Shown: positions 32,168 to 42,144, numbered from the stretch's first letter. The stretch: 46,752 nt of DNA from an uncultured Pirellulaceae bacterium (GCA_938010615.1 CALLUY010000107.1:1-46752), one strand, 5' to 3'. The notes: a model not told the origin generated them from the letters alone. Numbers and translations: made by a program.

Positions 32168-34525
32168 TCAATCAACTCTCAAACGATACAGCAAAACATT
32201 CACGCCGATCCGTTCGGCATCCTTTCGAATGTAGCCATCGCACTGCGAAACCGTTGAGCTTTCCATCGCACAGCTCAAATCGTTTGGTGAAAACACAACC
32301 ACAAGTCGCCCATCGATTTCGTGGCCTTCGAGTTCTGGCGGTCCTTTGACTTCATCGAACTTCCCAGTCTCCCCACGTTTCTTTCGGAGCGTCACACTAT
32401 CGATTTTGAATAGAAACTTACGGTCGTTCCAAATTGGATGGCTGGCAGGAATCGGCTTCAGCGAATCACCAAGAATCGTTTTCATCTCCTCACGGAAACT
32501 ATCAGTAAACTCTTCCGAAGAACAAATCGAATCCGCGAAAATAAAACCGCCCATGTCGACGATGTAAGTCTTCAACGCAGTCCGTTCTTCATCGGTGAAC
32601 GAAAACGCATTGCGACCATGCATGAACACAAATGGATAGTCGCTAAGCTGTTCGACATCGACGTTGATCAGCTTTTTCTCGAAGTTGACAGAGCTGCCAG
32701 TTTCGGCATAGCGTTTCTGAATGTTTCGCCAAGCGTTCGGTGCTTCATCGTGTCCGCCGCCGTGAATCAGTTTCGGCAACTCCAGCGAACGGTGCTCAAG
32801 AACCGATTTTGCTTTCGATTCCAGCTTCGGTCGGTCGCCCTTCTCTTTCAGTTCACGGCCGGTCGCGTAAGTCGCCACATTGACGCCAACTTTCGTCGCG
32901 TACTTGATTTCGCCCAACAAGCGATCGAACTTCGGAGCGACTTCGTTCATCTTCCGTTCGATTCCCGGACGATCGACGTTCCAAAAACAAGCCAAGTTTC
33001 GCGGACAATAGATGACACTGGTCTTACAACAGGCTTGAAGCCCCAACAACGGACGCTCCTTTGGACGATCGAGCCGATAATGCGAACTCCACACCGGATG
33101 ATTCAACGGCAAAGCTTCCAGCGGGCTTTCAGGAAAAAGTTCGGCCATCAGAGCACGAAACGAACGATCGAATTCAGCTTGTCCGCAGCCTTCACCTTGG
33201 CAGGCGTCTGCAAACAGAAAGCCGCCGTTTTCCAAATACTTTTTCAATGCATCTTTTTGGAAATCGTTGAGTGAAAAGCCACGGTTGCCGGACATGAAAA
33301 TGACAGGCGCTTCCAATAGGTCGTCAACCGTTGCCGTGGAACCTTTGACTTCCTGCCAGTTCAACTTTTGGTCCCAGGCTTTTTCCAGATTTCGCGTTAG
33401 GTAATGGACGCCTTTTTGATGGAAGTCATCTTCCTCGGACTCAAACAGATATTTTGCGATCGCGATTGGACGCTTTCCCTTGGACAAAAACAGCAGCGAC
33501 ATCGCCGTTGCGACTTCCTCCATCTCCAATCTGCCTCCGCTCCAAGCTCCGCCGTTCATTTGCCAGTCGATTAGTTTCGCTACGCCCTCGCGGTACCAAT
33601 CGTGCGCGCCAAAAAAGCGACGTCCCGAAAGCCGTCCGGCTCGCTCAAGTCCATACATAAAATAGAATCGCCATTCGGCACCACGATTGCCGCGCGGGCG
33701 ATTCCCGAGCTTAAATGTGTTGCCCAGAAAGTCCGCTGTTAGCTTTTGATGGTCTTCGCCTTCCGTTTTTCCGCAACACGAAATTCGTGCCCCGTCAAAC
33801 ATCGCGCCTAAATCGGGAAGGTTTTCATCGATGATGATCGCAGACGCGAGGCCCGCGGCTGACATTGTCTTTCGCACTTGGCCGTTTGAGTGGTAGGAAT
33901 AACCGCCGCGTTTCACTTGACAGTCAATCCAATATTTCTTCGTGCTCTCCCAGACCTCGTCGTCAATCAACGCTCCCATGCGACTGGCTTCGTGGAGTGC
34001 CAACAGCGCGAACTGGCTGTTCGACGAATCCGGAGAACCGCCGCCGGTTCGGCCGTATCCCCAACCACCAGATCTCGATTGAATCCTCACCAACCAATCA
34101 ATATCGTCTTGAACGGCTCGCAGATACTTTTTTCCATCAGGATCGGCCGTTGCCAAACACATGATGCGAAGCGAAATAAAATAGGTGGAACGATTGGCCT
34201 GCCTTAAAATAGCTTTGAGCCCATTTTCAATCGCAGGTGTATCGATGCGATCCGACGCATTGAGCAACGCCAACGTACAAAGTGCGCTCGAACCACCGGC
34301 GCAGTTAGGATGTTCTCGCCATTCTCCGTCGCCGTTTTGGCGTCCTTCAAGGAACTGAATTCCGCGCTTGATCGAATCCCGAACCTCGGCCGCGCTGACC
34401 TGGCGAGCTTGAGGCGCAGCACGGCGATTTCGGTCGAACATGCCCTGAGCAACCACATTCGATGCTTGAATCGCGATGGCGAACGAAGCAACAGTAAGTA
34501 TCGTAAGAGTAGTGGCGCGGTACAT
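32168..34525 (-). CDS. Secreted prenyltransferase-like/double DUF4159 protein
   Basis: 785 residues. Signal peptide MYRATTLTILTVASFAIAIQASNVVAQ. Residues about 45-385 form an alpha/alpha-barrel of squalene-cyclase-like repeats (SIKRGIQFLEGRQNGDGEW, WLVRIQSRSGGWGYGRTGGGSPDSSNSQFALLAL, MNGGAWSGGRLEMEEVATAMSLLFLSKG), seen in planctomycete exported proteins without known cyclase activity. Two DUF4159 domains follow: about 400-540 (APVIFMSGNRGFSLNDFQKDALKKYLENGGFLFADACQG) and about 600-785 (YPFVFMHGRNAFSFTDEERTALKTYIVDMGGFIFADSICS). GAGGAGAA precedes ATG 34525. It is divergent from the MoxR operon, a common planctomycete arrangement, and probably acts with it. Confidence 0.9.
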   Translation of the reverse strand: MYRATTLTILTVASFAIAIQASNVVAQGMFDRNRRAAPQARQVSAAEVRDSIKRGIQFLEGRQNGDGEWREHPNCAGGSSALCTLALLNASDRIDTPAIENGLKAILRQANRSTYFISLRIMCLATADPDGKKYLRAVQDDIDWLVRIQSRSGGWGYGRTGGGSPDSSNSQFALLALHEASRMGALIDDEVWESTKKYWIDCQVKRGGYSYHSNGQVRKTMSAAGLASAIIIDENLPDLGAMFDGARISCCGKTEGEDHQKLTADFLGNTFKLGNRPRGNRGAEWRFYFMYGLERAGRLSGRRFFGAHDWYREGVAKLIDWQMNGGAWSGGRLEMEEVATAMSLLFLSKGKRPIAIAKYLFESEEDDFHQKGVHYLTRNLEKAWDQKLNWQEVKGSTATVDDLLEAPVIFMSGNRGFSLNDFQKDALKKYLENGGFLFADACQGEGCGQAEFDRSFRALMAELFPESPLEALPLNHPVWSSHYRLDRPKERPLLGLQACCKTSVIYCPRNLACFWNVDRPGIERKMNEVAPKFDRLLGEIKYATKVGVNVATYATGRELKEKGDRPKLESKAKSVLEHRSLELPKLIHGGGHDEAPNAWRNIQKRYAETGSSVNFEKKLINVDVEQLSDYPFVFMHGRNAFSFTDEERTALKTYIVDMGGFIFADSICSSEEFTDSFREEMKTILGDSLKPIPASHPIWNDRKFLFKIDSVTLRKKRGETGKFDEVKGPPELEGHEIDGRLVVVFSPNDLSCAMESSTVSQCDGYIRKDAERIGVNVLLYRLRVD

Positions 34526-34711
34526 TGTGAGTTCTCCTCGAGTTCCAATGGCACATTCACCATCATAATGACATTTCGGGAAAAAAACTCTTTCCCGCCT
34601 GTCCGTTGCCCCTTTGAAGTCCGAAATTTACAATAGAGTTGCGGCGTCGTGTGCATTTTGTTGCATTTGCGGTCGCCGGATTGATGGCATCTCTTGGGAA
34701 TCGGAGCGAGT

Positions 34712-35731
34712 GTGACAGGGAAACAGAGAAGTCTTGGCGATGTTTTGCAGGAGTTCAGTCAGCATCGGAAGCTCATGGAAGAAGAGCTTCACAAAGTTAT
34801 CGTCGGGCAGGAAGAAGTCATCGAACAAGTCTTCGCCGCCATTTTCACTCGCGGCCACTGCCTCCTCGAAGGTGTCCCCGGCTTGGCGAAGACCTTGATG
34901 GTCAGCACGATTGCCCAGATCCTTGACGTGAACTTTAAGCGAATTCAATTCACGCCGGACTTGATGCCGTCCGACATCACGGGCACCAACGTTCTGGACG
35001 AAGACGAAGACGGTCGTCGGCAGTTCCGTTTCGTGGAAGGTCCGATCTTCACGAACATTTTGCTGGCGGACGAGATCAATCGTACTCCTCCCAAAACGCA
35101 AGCGGCTCTTCTGCAAGCGATGCAGGAACGTGAGATCACGGTCGGTCGCAAGACTTATGATCTCGCACCACCGTTCTTCACCATCGCGACGCAGAACCCG
35201 ATCGAGCAGGAGGGAACTTATCCGCTTCCCGAAGCTCAGCTTGACCGTTTCATGTTCAACATCAAAGTTGGCTATCCGACGGCCGACGAAGAAGAAAAAA
35301 TTCTTTCCGCTGCCAGTCGTGGCGAGAAAAAAGAAGTTCGCAAAGTACTTTCTGCGAAGGCAATCGTGAACCTGCAAAAGTTGGTTCACTCAGTCGCGGT
35401 CAGCGACTACATCATTCAGTACGCTTCGCGTTTGGTTCGAGCGACTCGTCCGGCCGATCCGCAGACTCCTGCGTTTGTGAAGGAGTTGGTCGATTGGGGC
35501 GCGGGTCCGCGTGCGGGTCAGTTCCTGATTTCGGGCGGCAAGGCGATGGCTGCGATGGAGGGCCGTTTCTCGGTTGCCGTTGCCGACATCCAGAAAGTTG
35601 CTCTTCCTGTTTTGCGTCACCGCGTCAGCACGAACTTTCAGGCTCAAGCGGAAGGGATGACGACGGAAGATGTGATTGAGAGGTTGTTGAAAGAGATTCC
35701 ACCGCCAGAAGTGGCGAAGTTTGAGTCGTAG
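34712..35731 (+). CDS. MoxR-family AAA+ ATPase
   Basis: About 339 residues from GTG 34712, with GGAGCGAG 5-6 nt upstream; the frame opens at TTG 34694. Walker A is GVPGLAKT, Walker B ILLADEINRTPPKTQAALLQAMQE, sensor 1 IATQNPIEQEGTYPLPEAQLDRFMF, and the C-terminal lid has VRATRP and GPRAGQFLISGGKAMA. MoxR ATPases are chaperones that mature von Willebrand-type proteins or metal centres. Here it heads an operon with DUF58, BatA-like and vWA/amidotransferase-like genes, whose products are likely clients. Confidence 0.95.
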   Translation: MTGKQRSLGDVLQEFSQHRKLMEEELHKVIVGQEEVIEQVFAAIFTRGHCLLEGVPGLAKTLMVSTIAQILDVNFKRIQFTPDLMPSDITGTNVLDEDEDGRRQFRFVEGPIFTNILLADEINRTPPKTQAALLQAMQEREITVGRKTYDLAPPFFTIATQNPIEQEGTYPLPEAQLDRFMFNIKVGYPTADEEEKILSAASRGEKKEVRKVLSAKAIVNLQKLVHSVAVSDYIIQYASRLVRATRPADPQTPAFVKELVDWGAGPRAGQFLISGGKAMAAMEGRFSVAVADIQKVALPVLRHRVSTNFQAQAEGMTTEDVIERLLKEIPPPEVAKFES

Positions 35732-35765
35732 AGTGTGAAGTTGGCAGTGTGCAGTGTGCAGTGCC
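35731..35765 (+). repeat. GTGTGCAG/GTGTGAAG low-complexity array
   Basis: Imperfect repeats of a 7-9 bp unit between two operon genes. A partly inverse copy (CTTCACACT) recurs twice before the DUF58 start. There is no terminator-like U-tract, so co-transcription is still expected. Confidence 0.5.
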
Positions 35766-35813
35766 AATATCTTTTTACTTCACACTGTAAACTGAAAACT
35801 TCACACTAAAAAA

Positions 35814-36707
35814 ATGTCTGTCGAAAAGTACCTCAAACCGGAAGTCATCAACCAAATCAAAAGGTTGGACTTGCGCGCCCAGTTTGTGGTCAAGGGTTTT
35901 CTACACGGTCTGCACGCGAGTCCCTTTCACGGATTTAGTGTCGAATTTAGCGAGCATAGAAAATATTCGCACGGCGATGACCTCAAAGACATCGACTGGC
36001 ACGTGTACGCGAAAACTGACAAATACTACGTTCGAAAGTACGAATCGGAAACGAACATCACAGGCTACCTCGTGATGGATCTGAGTAGCTCGATGGGTTA
36101 CACGTTTGAGCAAAGCCTGACGAAATTTGACTATGCGATTTGCTTGGCTGCGTCACTGGCGTACTTGATGACGCAACAGCAAGATCCCGTTGGCTTGATC
36201 ACGTTCAATGACAAAGTTCGCTCCAGCTTACCGCCGCGAAGTAAGCGGACTCAGCTTTCGAACATTCTGTCACTGCTTTCGAAAATCAAGCCGGAAGGGA
36301 CGACGGACTTCAAACATAGCATGGGCCAAATGGCTGCGATGCTGAAGACTCGAAGTTTGATCATGGTGTTTTCGGATTTCCTAGTCGATGAACAGGAGAC
36401 CCTGGACGCGCTTTATCGAATTCGTCACGGCGGCCACGATGTCATTCTTTTCCACGTGCTCGACGAAGCCGAAATTTCGTTTCCGTTTCGCGGTCTTTAT
36501 AAGATGAAGGATCCGGAGACGGGTGAGGAATTGAAAATCGATGGCGATGGGTTTCGCAACGACTACCAGAAACAGGTTCAGGAATTTCGCGACGGACTGG
36601 CGAGAGAATGTCGCAAGAGCGGCATCGATTATGTTCCAGTCGACACGAGCATGCAGTTTGACAAAGCGTTGATGGAATATCTTCTCAGTCGTCGAGCGAG
36701 AGGGTAG
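35814..36707 (+). CDS. DUF58 protein (von Willebrand A-like)
   Basis: 297 residues. The defining DUF58 block HGFSVEFSEHRKYSHGDDLKDIDWHVYAKTDKYYVRKYESETN occurs near residues 45-85, followed by a vWA domain with MIDAS-like DLSSSMGY and later VFSDFLVDEQETL. Proteins of this type are the usual partners of MoxR ATPases. No membrane segment or signal peptide, so cytoplasmic or membrane-associated. The stop is 3 bp before the next gene. Confidence 0.93.
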   Translation: MSVEKYLKPEVINQIKRLDLRAQFVVKGFLHGLHASPFHGFSVEFSEHRKYSHGDDLKDIDWHVYAKTDKYYVRKYESETNITGYLVMDLSSSMGYTFEQSLTKFDYAICLAASLAYLMTQQQDPVGLITFNDKVRSSLPPRSKRTQLSNILSLLSKIKPEGTTDFKHSMGQMAAMLKTRSLIMVFSDFLVDEQETLDALYRIRHGGHDVILFHVLDEAEISFPFRGLYKMKDPETGEELKIDGDGFRNDYQKQVQEFRDGLARECRKSGIDYVPVDTSMQFDKALMEYLLSRRARG

Positions 36708-36710
36708 ACC

Positions 36711-39089
36711 ATGATTTGGGCAAATCTTGCGTTGCTAGGTTTCGGCGGACTGATGCTTTCGGTTCCGGTGCTGATTCACTTCTTGATGCAGCCGAAGCCA
36801 ATCGAAGTCAACTTTCCAGCGATGCGCTTCCTGAAACAAAAGCAGCTGATCAATCGTTCCCGAACGAGACTGCGGCACCTTTTGCTGTTGCTGTTGCGCT
36901 GCATCTTGATCGCACTGTTGGTCTTGGCACTCGCTGGACCGGCAGTCGCTTCGCAGCAATTCGGAAAGTGGCTCACGTTTGGCGGCATCTCGTTTATCGC
37001 TGCATTGGTGGGACTCGTCCTGTTGTTTTCAATGTCCAGCGGTTCAAACAAGTTGCTCAACGGAATCCTTGGCGCTTTCCTTGCGGTCATGCTGTTGTTG
37101 GCTGGATGGTACGGACTGAAGTTGTTCGACGAAGATGCCAGCGGACAGATTCTGGGTGACGATGGCGAACCGGTCGCGGCGTTGGTGCTGTTGGATACTT
37201 CGCCGACGATGCAATACGAACTGGAAAACGAAACACGACTTCAGAAAGCATCTTCGGTTGCGACTTGGATCGTGAACCAGCTACCAACCGGATCTCAGGT
37301 TTGCGTTGCGGCTCCCGATGGTGATCGAGCATTCTTTTCGCCGGACCAAGGAGCTGCCAGTCGTCGAATCGAATCCCTGCAGACTTGCTTCAATCCGCAA
37401 ACAATTCCCGAAGCGTTGGCCGATGCGTTTCCGCTAATCGAAGATTCCCCGCTGACGCGAAAAGAAGTCTACGTCGTCTCTGATTTAACGCGTAAAGGCT
37501 GGTCGCCGTCCGCGGATCCTGCGATCAACCGATTGATCGAAGATGACTCCATCAGTCTATTTGTCGTTGACGTTGGAGTCGACGATCCCGTTGACTTTCG
37601 CATGGGAGCTCTGGAGCTTTCGGCGCGACAAATTACGTCCAACGGCTCGCTGAAAATCAAGACATCGGTCAACCGTCTGGGCGGGGCAGCTCAACGAAAC
37701 GTTCTCCTTTCAGTTGAGAGGCCGGATGCGACGCGACCGGTGATTAGCAACGGGAAAACTCTGTTCCCGGAAAAGGTTTGGACAATCAAACAAACAGTCG
37801 ACGTTTTCGAAAACGGGAGTTCGAATGTTGTGTTCCCATTCGAAGAGGCTTTGCAGCCCGGCGTTTACCATGGCAAAGTTGAAATTGTTGGCGGCGATCC
37901 GCTGGCGATCGACGACGAACAGTTTTTCACTTTTGAAGTCAATTCTCCGTGGCAGGCATTGCTCGTGCGTACGGGTAGCGATGGATCGGATTTCCTCGAG
38001 AACACACTCAGCATCAGTGGCAGCTTTGACACGACGATTGTCGACCAAAGCGAATTCGAAGAAATTGTTGACCTAAAGAAATACAACGCGATCTTTCTGG
38101 TCGATCCAAAGCCCATTTCGAATGATTTGTGGGCAGCGATGGAGGCTTTCGTCAACGACGGCGGTGGCTTGGCTGTGTTCCTTGGTCACAACGCCGCGAC
38201 AAAAGATGGAACTCCCGAACCATCCTTTCAAACCGAAGCAGCCAGTCGAATCCTCACTGGAAAATTGTCGAATCAGTTTCGCTGCCCCGACCGCATAAAG
38301 GATCCTTTCCTGTTTAGCCCGCAGGATTACACGCATCCGATTCTCGCACCCTTTCGTGAAATAAGCACATCGCTTCCGTGGGGCAAGAATCCAGTTTTCA
38401 CGTTCTGGGGTTTGGAACGGGATAACAACAGCGAAGAGTTTCCGACGGTTGATGTGATGTCGTACAACAATTTTGAACCTGCGATTTTGGAACGTCGCAT
38501 TGGAGCAGGTCGAGTCCTCGTGATGACGACGCCAGTTTCCGAATTCAACAATATTCGCGAACGCAAAACTTGGAATCAAAAGCCGCTGTTTCCTCAGATC
38601 TGGTTTGCGATCGCCAGAGGCATAACTCGTCACGTCGTTCAAGCGGATTCTGATTCGCTGGGCGTAAGAGTTGGGCAAATTGCTTCATTGCGAAACGACT
38701 TGAAGAAGTATCCTGATTCGTGGAACCTGTTTTCACCGGATCCAGAGAAGCCGCCGTCGAAGATTGCTTCGATTAATAATGCGGTGACTTATTCGCACAC
38801 CGATGTGCCCGGTCAGTATCGGTTAAAAGGAGTCCTGAATGGTCCGGTGCTACGAGGCTTTTCGGCCAACATCGATCCGGCGACCGTTGATCTGACTCGC
38901 GTCGATCCGGAAGAGTTGGACAAAGTCCTAGGAGCCGGGCGATATCAGCTTGCGAAGGAACAGGAAGATATCTCTCGACAGCAAGGACAAGCGCGAAAGG
39001 GACGAGAATTTTATCCACTGCTAATGCTGATGATGTTTGCAGCAGTGGTGATCGAGTATTTGGTTTCGAACAGGTTTTATAAACATTAA
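36711..39089 (+). CDS. BatA-like membrane protein with vWA and periplasmic domains
   Basis: 792 residues. It opens with the BatA N-terminal domain (LALLGFGGLMLSVPVLIHFLMQPKPIEVNFPAMRFL ... RLRHLLLLLLRCILIALLVLALAGP), giving two membrane helices, then two more helices at about 85-140. A vWA-like domain follows with DTSPTMQYE in the MIDAS position (DxSxT). The large central part resembles a glutamine-amidotransferase-like fold (NAIFLVDPKPISNDLWAAMEAFVNDGGGLAVFLGHNA). A last helix near the C-terminus (LLMLMMFAAVVIEYLVS) returns it to the membrane. AGAGGG lies before the ATG. It works with the MoxR/DUF58 system in the envelope. Confidence 0.9.
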   Translation: MIWANLALLGFGGLMLSVPVLIHFLMQPKPIEVNFPAMRFLKQKQLINRSRTRLRHLLLLLLRCILIALLVLALAGPAVASQQFGKWLTFGGISFIAALVGLVLLFSMSSGSNKLLNGILGAFLAVMLLLAGWYGLKLFDEDASGQILGDDGEPVAALVLLDTSPTMQYELENETRLQKASSVATWIVNQLPTGSQVCVAAPDGDRAFFSPDQGAASRRIESLQTCFNPQTIPEALADAFPLIEDSPLTRKEVYVVSDLTRKGWSPSADPAINRLIEDDSISLFVVDVGVDDPVDFRMGALELSARQITSNGSLKIKTSVNRLGGAAQRNVLLSVERPDATRPVISNGKTLFPEKVWTIKQTVDVFENGSSNVVFPFEEALQPGVYHGKVEIVGGDPLAIDDEQFFTFEVNSPWQALLVRTGSDGSDFLENTLSISGSFDTTIVDQSEFEEIVDLKKYNAIFLVDPKPISNDLWAAMEAFVNDGGGLAVFLGHNAATKDGTPEPSFQTEAASRILTGKLSNQFRCPDRIKDPFLFSPQDYTHPILAPFREISTSLPWGKNPVFTFWGLERDNNSEEFPTVDVMSYNNFEPAILERRIGAGRVLVMTTPVSEFNNIRERKTWNQKPLFPQIWFAIARGITRHVVQADSDSLGVRVGQIASLRNDLKKYPDSWNLFSPDPEKPPSKIASINNAVTYSHTDVPGQYRLKGVLNGPVLRGFSANIDPATVDLTRVDPEELDKVLGAGRYQLAKEQEDISRQQGQARKGREFYPLLMLMMFAAVVIEYLVSNRFYKH

Positions 39090-39092
39090 AAA

Positions 39093-39164
39093 GGTGGCAT
39101 AAGCCTCTGGCTTGTGGTCTGCATCTCAATACATGCGGATCACAAGCCAGAGGCTTATGCCACC
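39093..39164. repeat. GGTGGCATAAGCC palindrome, third copy
   Basis: 24-bp arms beginning GGTGGCATAAGCCTCTGGCT and ending with the inverse, around a short loop containing another small hairpin (TCTGCAT/ATGCGGA). It lies between two operon genes. Unlike the uup copies it lacks the extended flanks. Confidence 0.85.
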
Positions 39165-39185
39165 ACTCCACCAATCGACATACAC

Positions 39186-41486
39186 ATGAACACATTCACA
39201 CTACAACCTGTCACCAGCATCTGGATCGTCCTGATCCTGGCGGTGTGCGCGTTGTTGATGCTGTTCGTGCGACCATCGTTCTCCAAAGTCACCAGCGGTC
39301 AGCGAAAGACGTTGAACCTTCTTCGAACTTGCGTCGTCCTACTGGCGCTGCTGGGAATACTCAGGCCGGGCTGTGTACAAACAGAAGAAAAATTTCAGGC
39401 GGGCGTGCTACTGTGTTTGCTGGATACCAGTCGAAGCATGGAGCTACCACACCTGAAAGATGACACAAGTCGCTGGGACACGATCGTCGAAACGATGCGA
39501 TCCAACGAAGGACGTTTTAAGGAACTCGCCGAAAAGAAAATCGATGTGCGGTTCTTCGGCTTCGACAACGAGATGGTGCCGATCGAGTTTGACGATGGCT
39601 TGAAACTGCCAACGAAACCCGAAGGTGGGGAAACCGATGTTGCTTCACCGCTGTACAACAGCACGCTGAAAACTCGAGGCGAGCGACTGATTGGTGTTGT
39701 CTTGATGTCCGATGGAGTCACGACGGTCCTAAATCCGTCGGTCGAGATTTCCCAAGCCGTCACGCCGCTGGTGAACATGGAAACGCCGCTGTATAGCATT
39801 CCGCTGGGCAGTCCTGCTGACTCCGGCCAGAGCCGCGATGTCGCAATCACGAACTTTGCCGAACAGCACGTCGTCAACGTAAAGAACCGTCTGTCGGCCA
39901 AAGCAACGGTCGTCACGCGTGGCTATGTGAATGAAGACATTCGGGTCGAGTTGGTCGTGATCGATTCAAAAGGCGTTGAGCAGGTTGTCGAATCCAAAAT
40001 TGTTACTCCGCGTCGAGCCGTTCAGGAAACGAACATCGACATCCCCTACAAGCCAACCGAAGCGGGCGAATACCGCATGAAGATCCGTTCCGTTCCAATG
40101 CCAGGCGAGATGGCGTTGCGTAACAATGAGCTCGATGCATTCCTGACCGTCAACGATAAGGGACTCAGCGTTGTTTTGATTGACGGCGGAATGCTGTTTG
40201 AGCAAAGCTACTTGCGTCGTTCGTTGGCGACGGCCGAGTTCTTGGATCTTCAGTTTATTCCAATCTATCCGTCCGAGTTAGAAGCAGGACCGAGGGATGA
40301 TCTGGTCGAAGTGTTTGAAGATGACTCAGTCGACGTCTTCATCCTCAGCAATATCGACTCGAGGTTACTTTATGATGAAGTCAAAAGTCCGTTAGGGTTG
40401 GAGGCACTTCGTGATGCCGTGGAAAAGCGACGCAAAGGATTGTTGATGCTTGGCGGCTATCACAGTTTCGGCCCCGGAAAGTATCACTCAACGCCACTCG
40501 CGGATTTGCTTCCCATTGAGATGAACAAATCTGAGCAACAGGATTTCAACGCGGACATTCGGCGTGAACTGCACATCAGTGGTGAATTGAAGCTGCGACC
40601 GGTCGTAAACCATCCATTAACGCAACTGGGGGATGAGAGCGTTGACTGGTCTGAATTGCCTCCTTTGGTCGGAGCCAACCGTTTCGTTAAAGTCAAAAAG
40701 AATGCTCTGATTTTGCTTGAGAGTGACGATCAAGCTAGGCATCCGTTGATGGTCGCGTCGAACGTTGGCGGACGCATCCTCGCGTTCGCTGGCGATTCGC
40801 TATGGCGTTGGAATTTGAAAGGGCACAAAAAACATGGCCGAACTTTCAAGCCGGAGTACGACAAGTTTTACCGGCAAGTTATTTTGTGGTTGGCACGTTG
40901 GGATGCTCGCAATGACGATTCGATTTCTATCGAATTTCCGCAGCGACGGTTTCAACCCAAGGGTCGTGTTCGATTTGGCGTTAAAGCCCAATCCGTAACC
41001 GGGGAGAATCTGACAGACGTAAAATACAAAGCTGTTTTGACTCAGCCCAACGGAGCGCAGCAGCCCGTTTCGGTTACCGCAATGGGCGAAGGAAACTGGA
41101 ATCAAGTCGACCGCGATTTGGTTGCACAACCCGGCGTGTATCTGCTACAAATTGAAGGCGAACGAAACGGAGCGTCGCTCGGCGTTGCTCAGCGACAGTT
41201 CGTTGTTGTTGATCGGGACGTGGAGAAATCCAATCCGGTCGCCAATGTCGAACGCATGGCCATGCTTGCTAATCAGACTCGAGACTTTGGCGGAAAAATA
41301 ATGGATTCGGCTGAGTTGGCGAAAGTGCTAGACGCGATGATCGAAGATCCACCAGTTGAGAAGATTCAAATTCCAACCGCTTGGAAATTTGGGGAAACAA
41401 TGTCTCACTCGTTGGCGTTCCTGATGGTGTTCGTTGCCCTGTTGGCAACCGAGTGGGTTTTGAGAAAGAAGTGGGGCTTGGTGTAG
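39186..41486 (+). CDS. Membrane-anchored vWA / amidotransferase-like domain protein
   Basis: 766 residues from ATG 39186. Two N-terminal helices (IWIVLILAVCALLMLFV; LLRTCVVLLALLGILRPG) are followed by a vWA domain with MIDAS CLLDTSRSMELP at about residues 77-88. A class-I amidotransferase-like domain then contains KGLLMLGGYHSFGPGKYHSTPLADLLPIEM, without a visible catalytic Cys-His pair in the right place. A C-terminal helix ends at EWVLRKKWGLV. This is the last gene of the MoxR operon and a standard member of it in planctomycetes. The family's role is envelope stress or protein maturation by analogy with Bat systems; this is inference. Confidence 0.9.
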   Translation: MNTFTLQPVTSIWIVLILAVCALLMLFVRPSFSKVTSGQRKTLNLLRTCVVLLALLGILRPGCVQTEEKFQAGVLLCLLDTSRSMELPHLKDDTSRWDTIVETMRSNEGRFKELAEKKIDVRFFGFDNEMVPIEFDDGLKLPTKPEGGETDVASPLYNSTLKTRGERLIGVVLMSDGVTTVLNPSVEISQAVTPLVNMETPLYSIPLGSPADSGQSRDVAITNFAEQHVVNVKNRLSAKATVVTRGYVNEDIRVELVVIDSKGVEQVVESKIVTPRRAVQETNIDIPYKPTEAGEYRMKIRSVPMPGEMALRNNELDAFLTVNDKGLSVVLIDGGMLFEQSYLRRSLATAEFLDLQFIPIYPSELEAGPRDDLVEVFEDDSVDVFILSNIDSRLLYDEVKSPLGLEALRDAVEKRRKGLLMLGGYHSFGPGKYHSTPLADLLPIEMNKSEQQDFNADIRRELHISGELKLRPVVNHPLTQLGDESVDWSELPPLVGANRFVKVKKNALILLESDDQARHPLMVASNVGGRILAFAGDSLWRWNLKGHKKHGRTFKPEYDKFYRQVILWLARWDARNDDSISIEFPQRRFQPKGRVRFGVKAQSVTGENLTDVKYKAVLTQPNGAQQPVSVTAMGEGNWNQVDRDLVAQPGVYLLQIEGERNGASLGVAQRQFVVVDRDVEKSNPVANVERMAMLANQTRDFGGKIMDSAELAKVLDAMIEDPPVEKIQIPTAWKFGETMSHSLAFLMVFVALLATEWVLRKKWGLV

Positions 41487-41541
41487 CGTACGAATCGCAA
41501 CTCTTTTGCCTTTGAACTAACTATTGAATTTGGAATGAAGA

Positions 41542-42144
41542 ATGTCAGAGAACCCATTTGAACAACCAACGGTTCCCCAATCGAATGAATCGTACCCTAC
41601 GGGACCCGTCGGCTTTCCAACGGCGGTGATGGTGATTTGCATCCTGTGTCTGATTTTGGGTTTGTTTGGCCTGTTCAGTGTCTGTGGCAGTGGCTTTACC
41701 CTTGCTGCAGCCGAGTCCTTGGGGCAACTGATTCCCGAAGAGGCTCGTGAAGATTTCCAAAAGACGTTAGACCTTCAGTTTATTCCGCTGGTTCTTCAAA
41801 CAGTCATCGGAGCGATTTTCGCGCCGCTAATGGTCGTGGCCAGCATTGGTTGTTTGATTCGAAAACCTTGGGGACGGTCATTGTTAGTGATCGCGGCGAT
41901 CGGATTCATCGTTTGGAATCTTGTTGCCATCGGATTCGCTGTCTGGATGACGGTATTCCACATTGATGCGTTGGCTAGTCCCAACGCCGCAACCTTGGGC
42001 AAAGACGCCGCGGTTCAGATGGCATACGCAGGACAGATTTTCGCGATTGTTTTGTCGGCCGTGTTCATGTGTTTCTACATTTTTGCCGCAACTTATATGA
42101 AGCGAAAGAGCGTGAAAGATTTCTTTGCGGCTCAAGCGGTGTAG
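41542..42144 (+). CDS. Four-helix membrane protein of unknown function
   Basis: 200 residues. A polar, Pro/Asn-rich N-terminus (SENPFEQPTVPQSNESYPTG) precedes helices near 28-55 (AVMVICILCLILGLFGLFSVCG), 85-105, 110-135 (LLVIAAIGFIVWNLVAIGFAVWM) and 160-185 (IFAIVLSAVFMCFYIFAATYM). The layout is common among small planctomycete membrane proteins starting 'NPFxxP'. AATGAAGA precedes the ATG. It follows the MoxR operon by 55 bp and may be co-transcribed. Confidence 0.75.
   Translation: MSENPFEQPTVPQSNESYPTGPVGFPTAVMVICILCLILGLFGLFSVCGSGFTLAAAESLGQLIPEEAREDFQKTLDLQFIPLVLQTVIGAIFAPLMVVASIGCLIRKPWGRSLLVIAAIGFIVWNLVAIGFAVWMTVFHIDALASPNAATLGKDAAVQMAYAGQIFAIVLSAVFMCFYIFAATYMKRKSVKDFFAAQAV

Noticed and set aside
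32438-33274. 278-codon plus-strand frame opposite the DUF4159 gene
   Set aside because: Shadow of the larger conserved minus-strand gene; no recognisable protein features.
34628-35389. 253-codon minus-strand frame opposite the MoxR gene
   Set aside because: Antisense shadow of a strongly conserved AAA+ ATPase.
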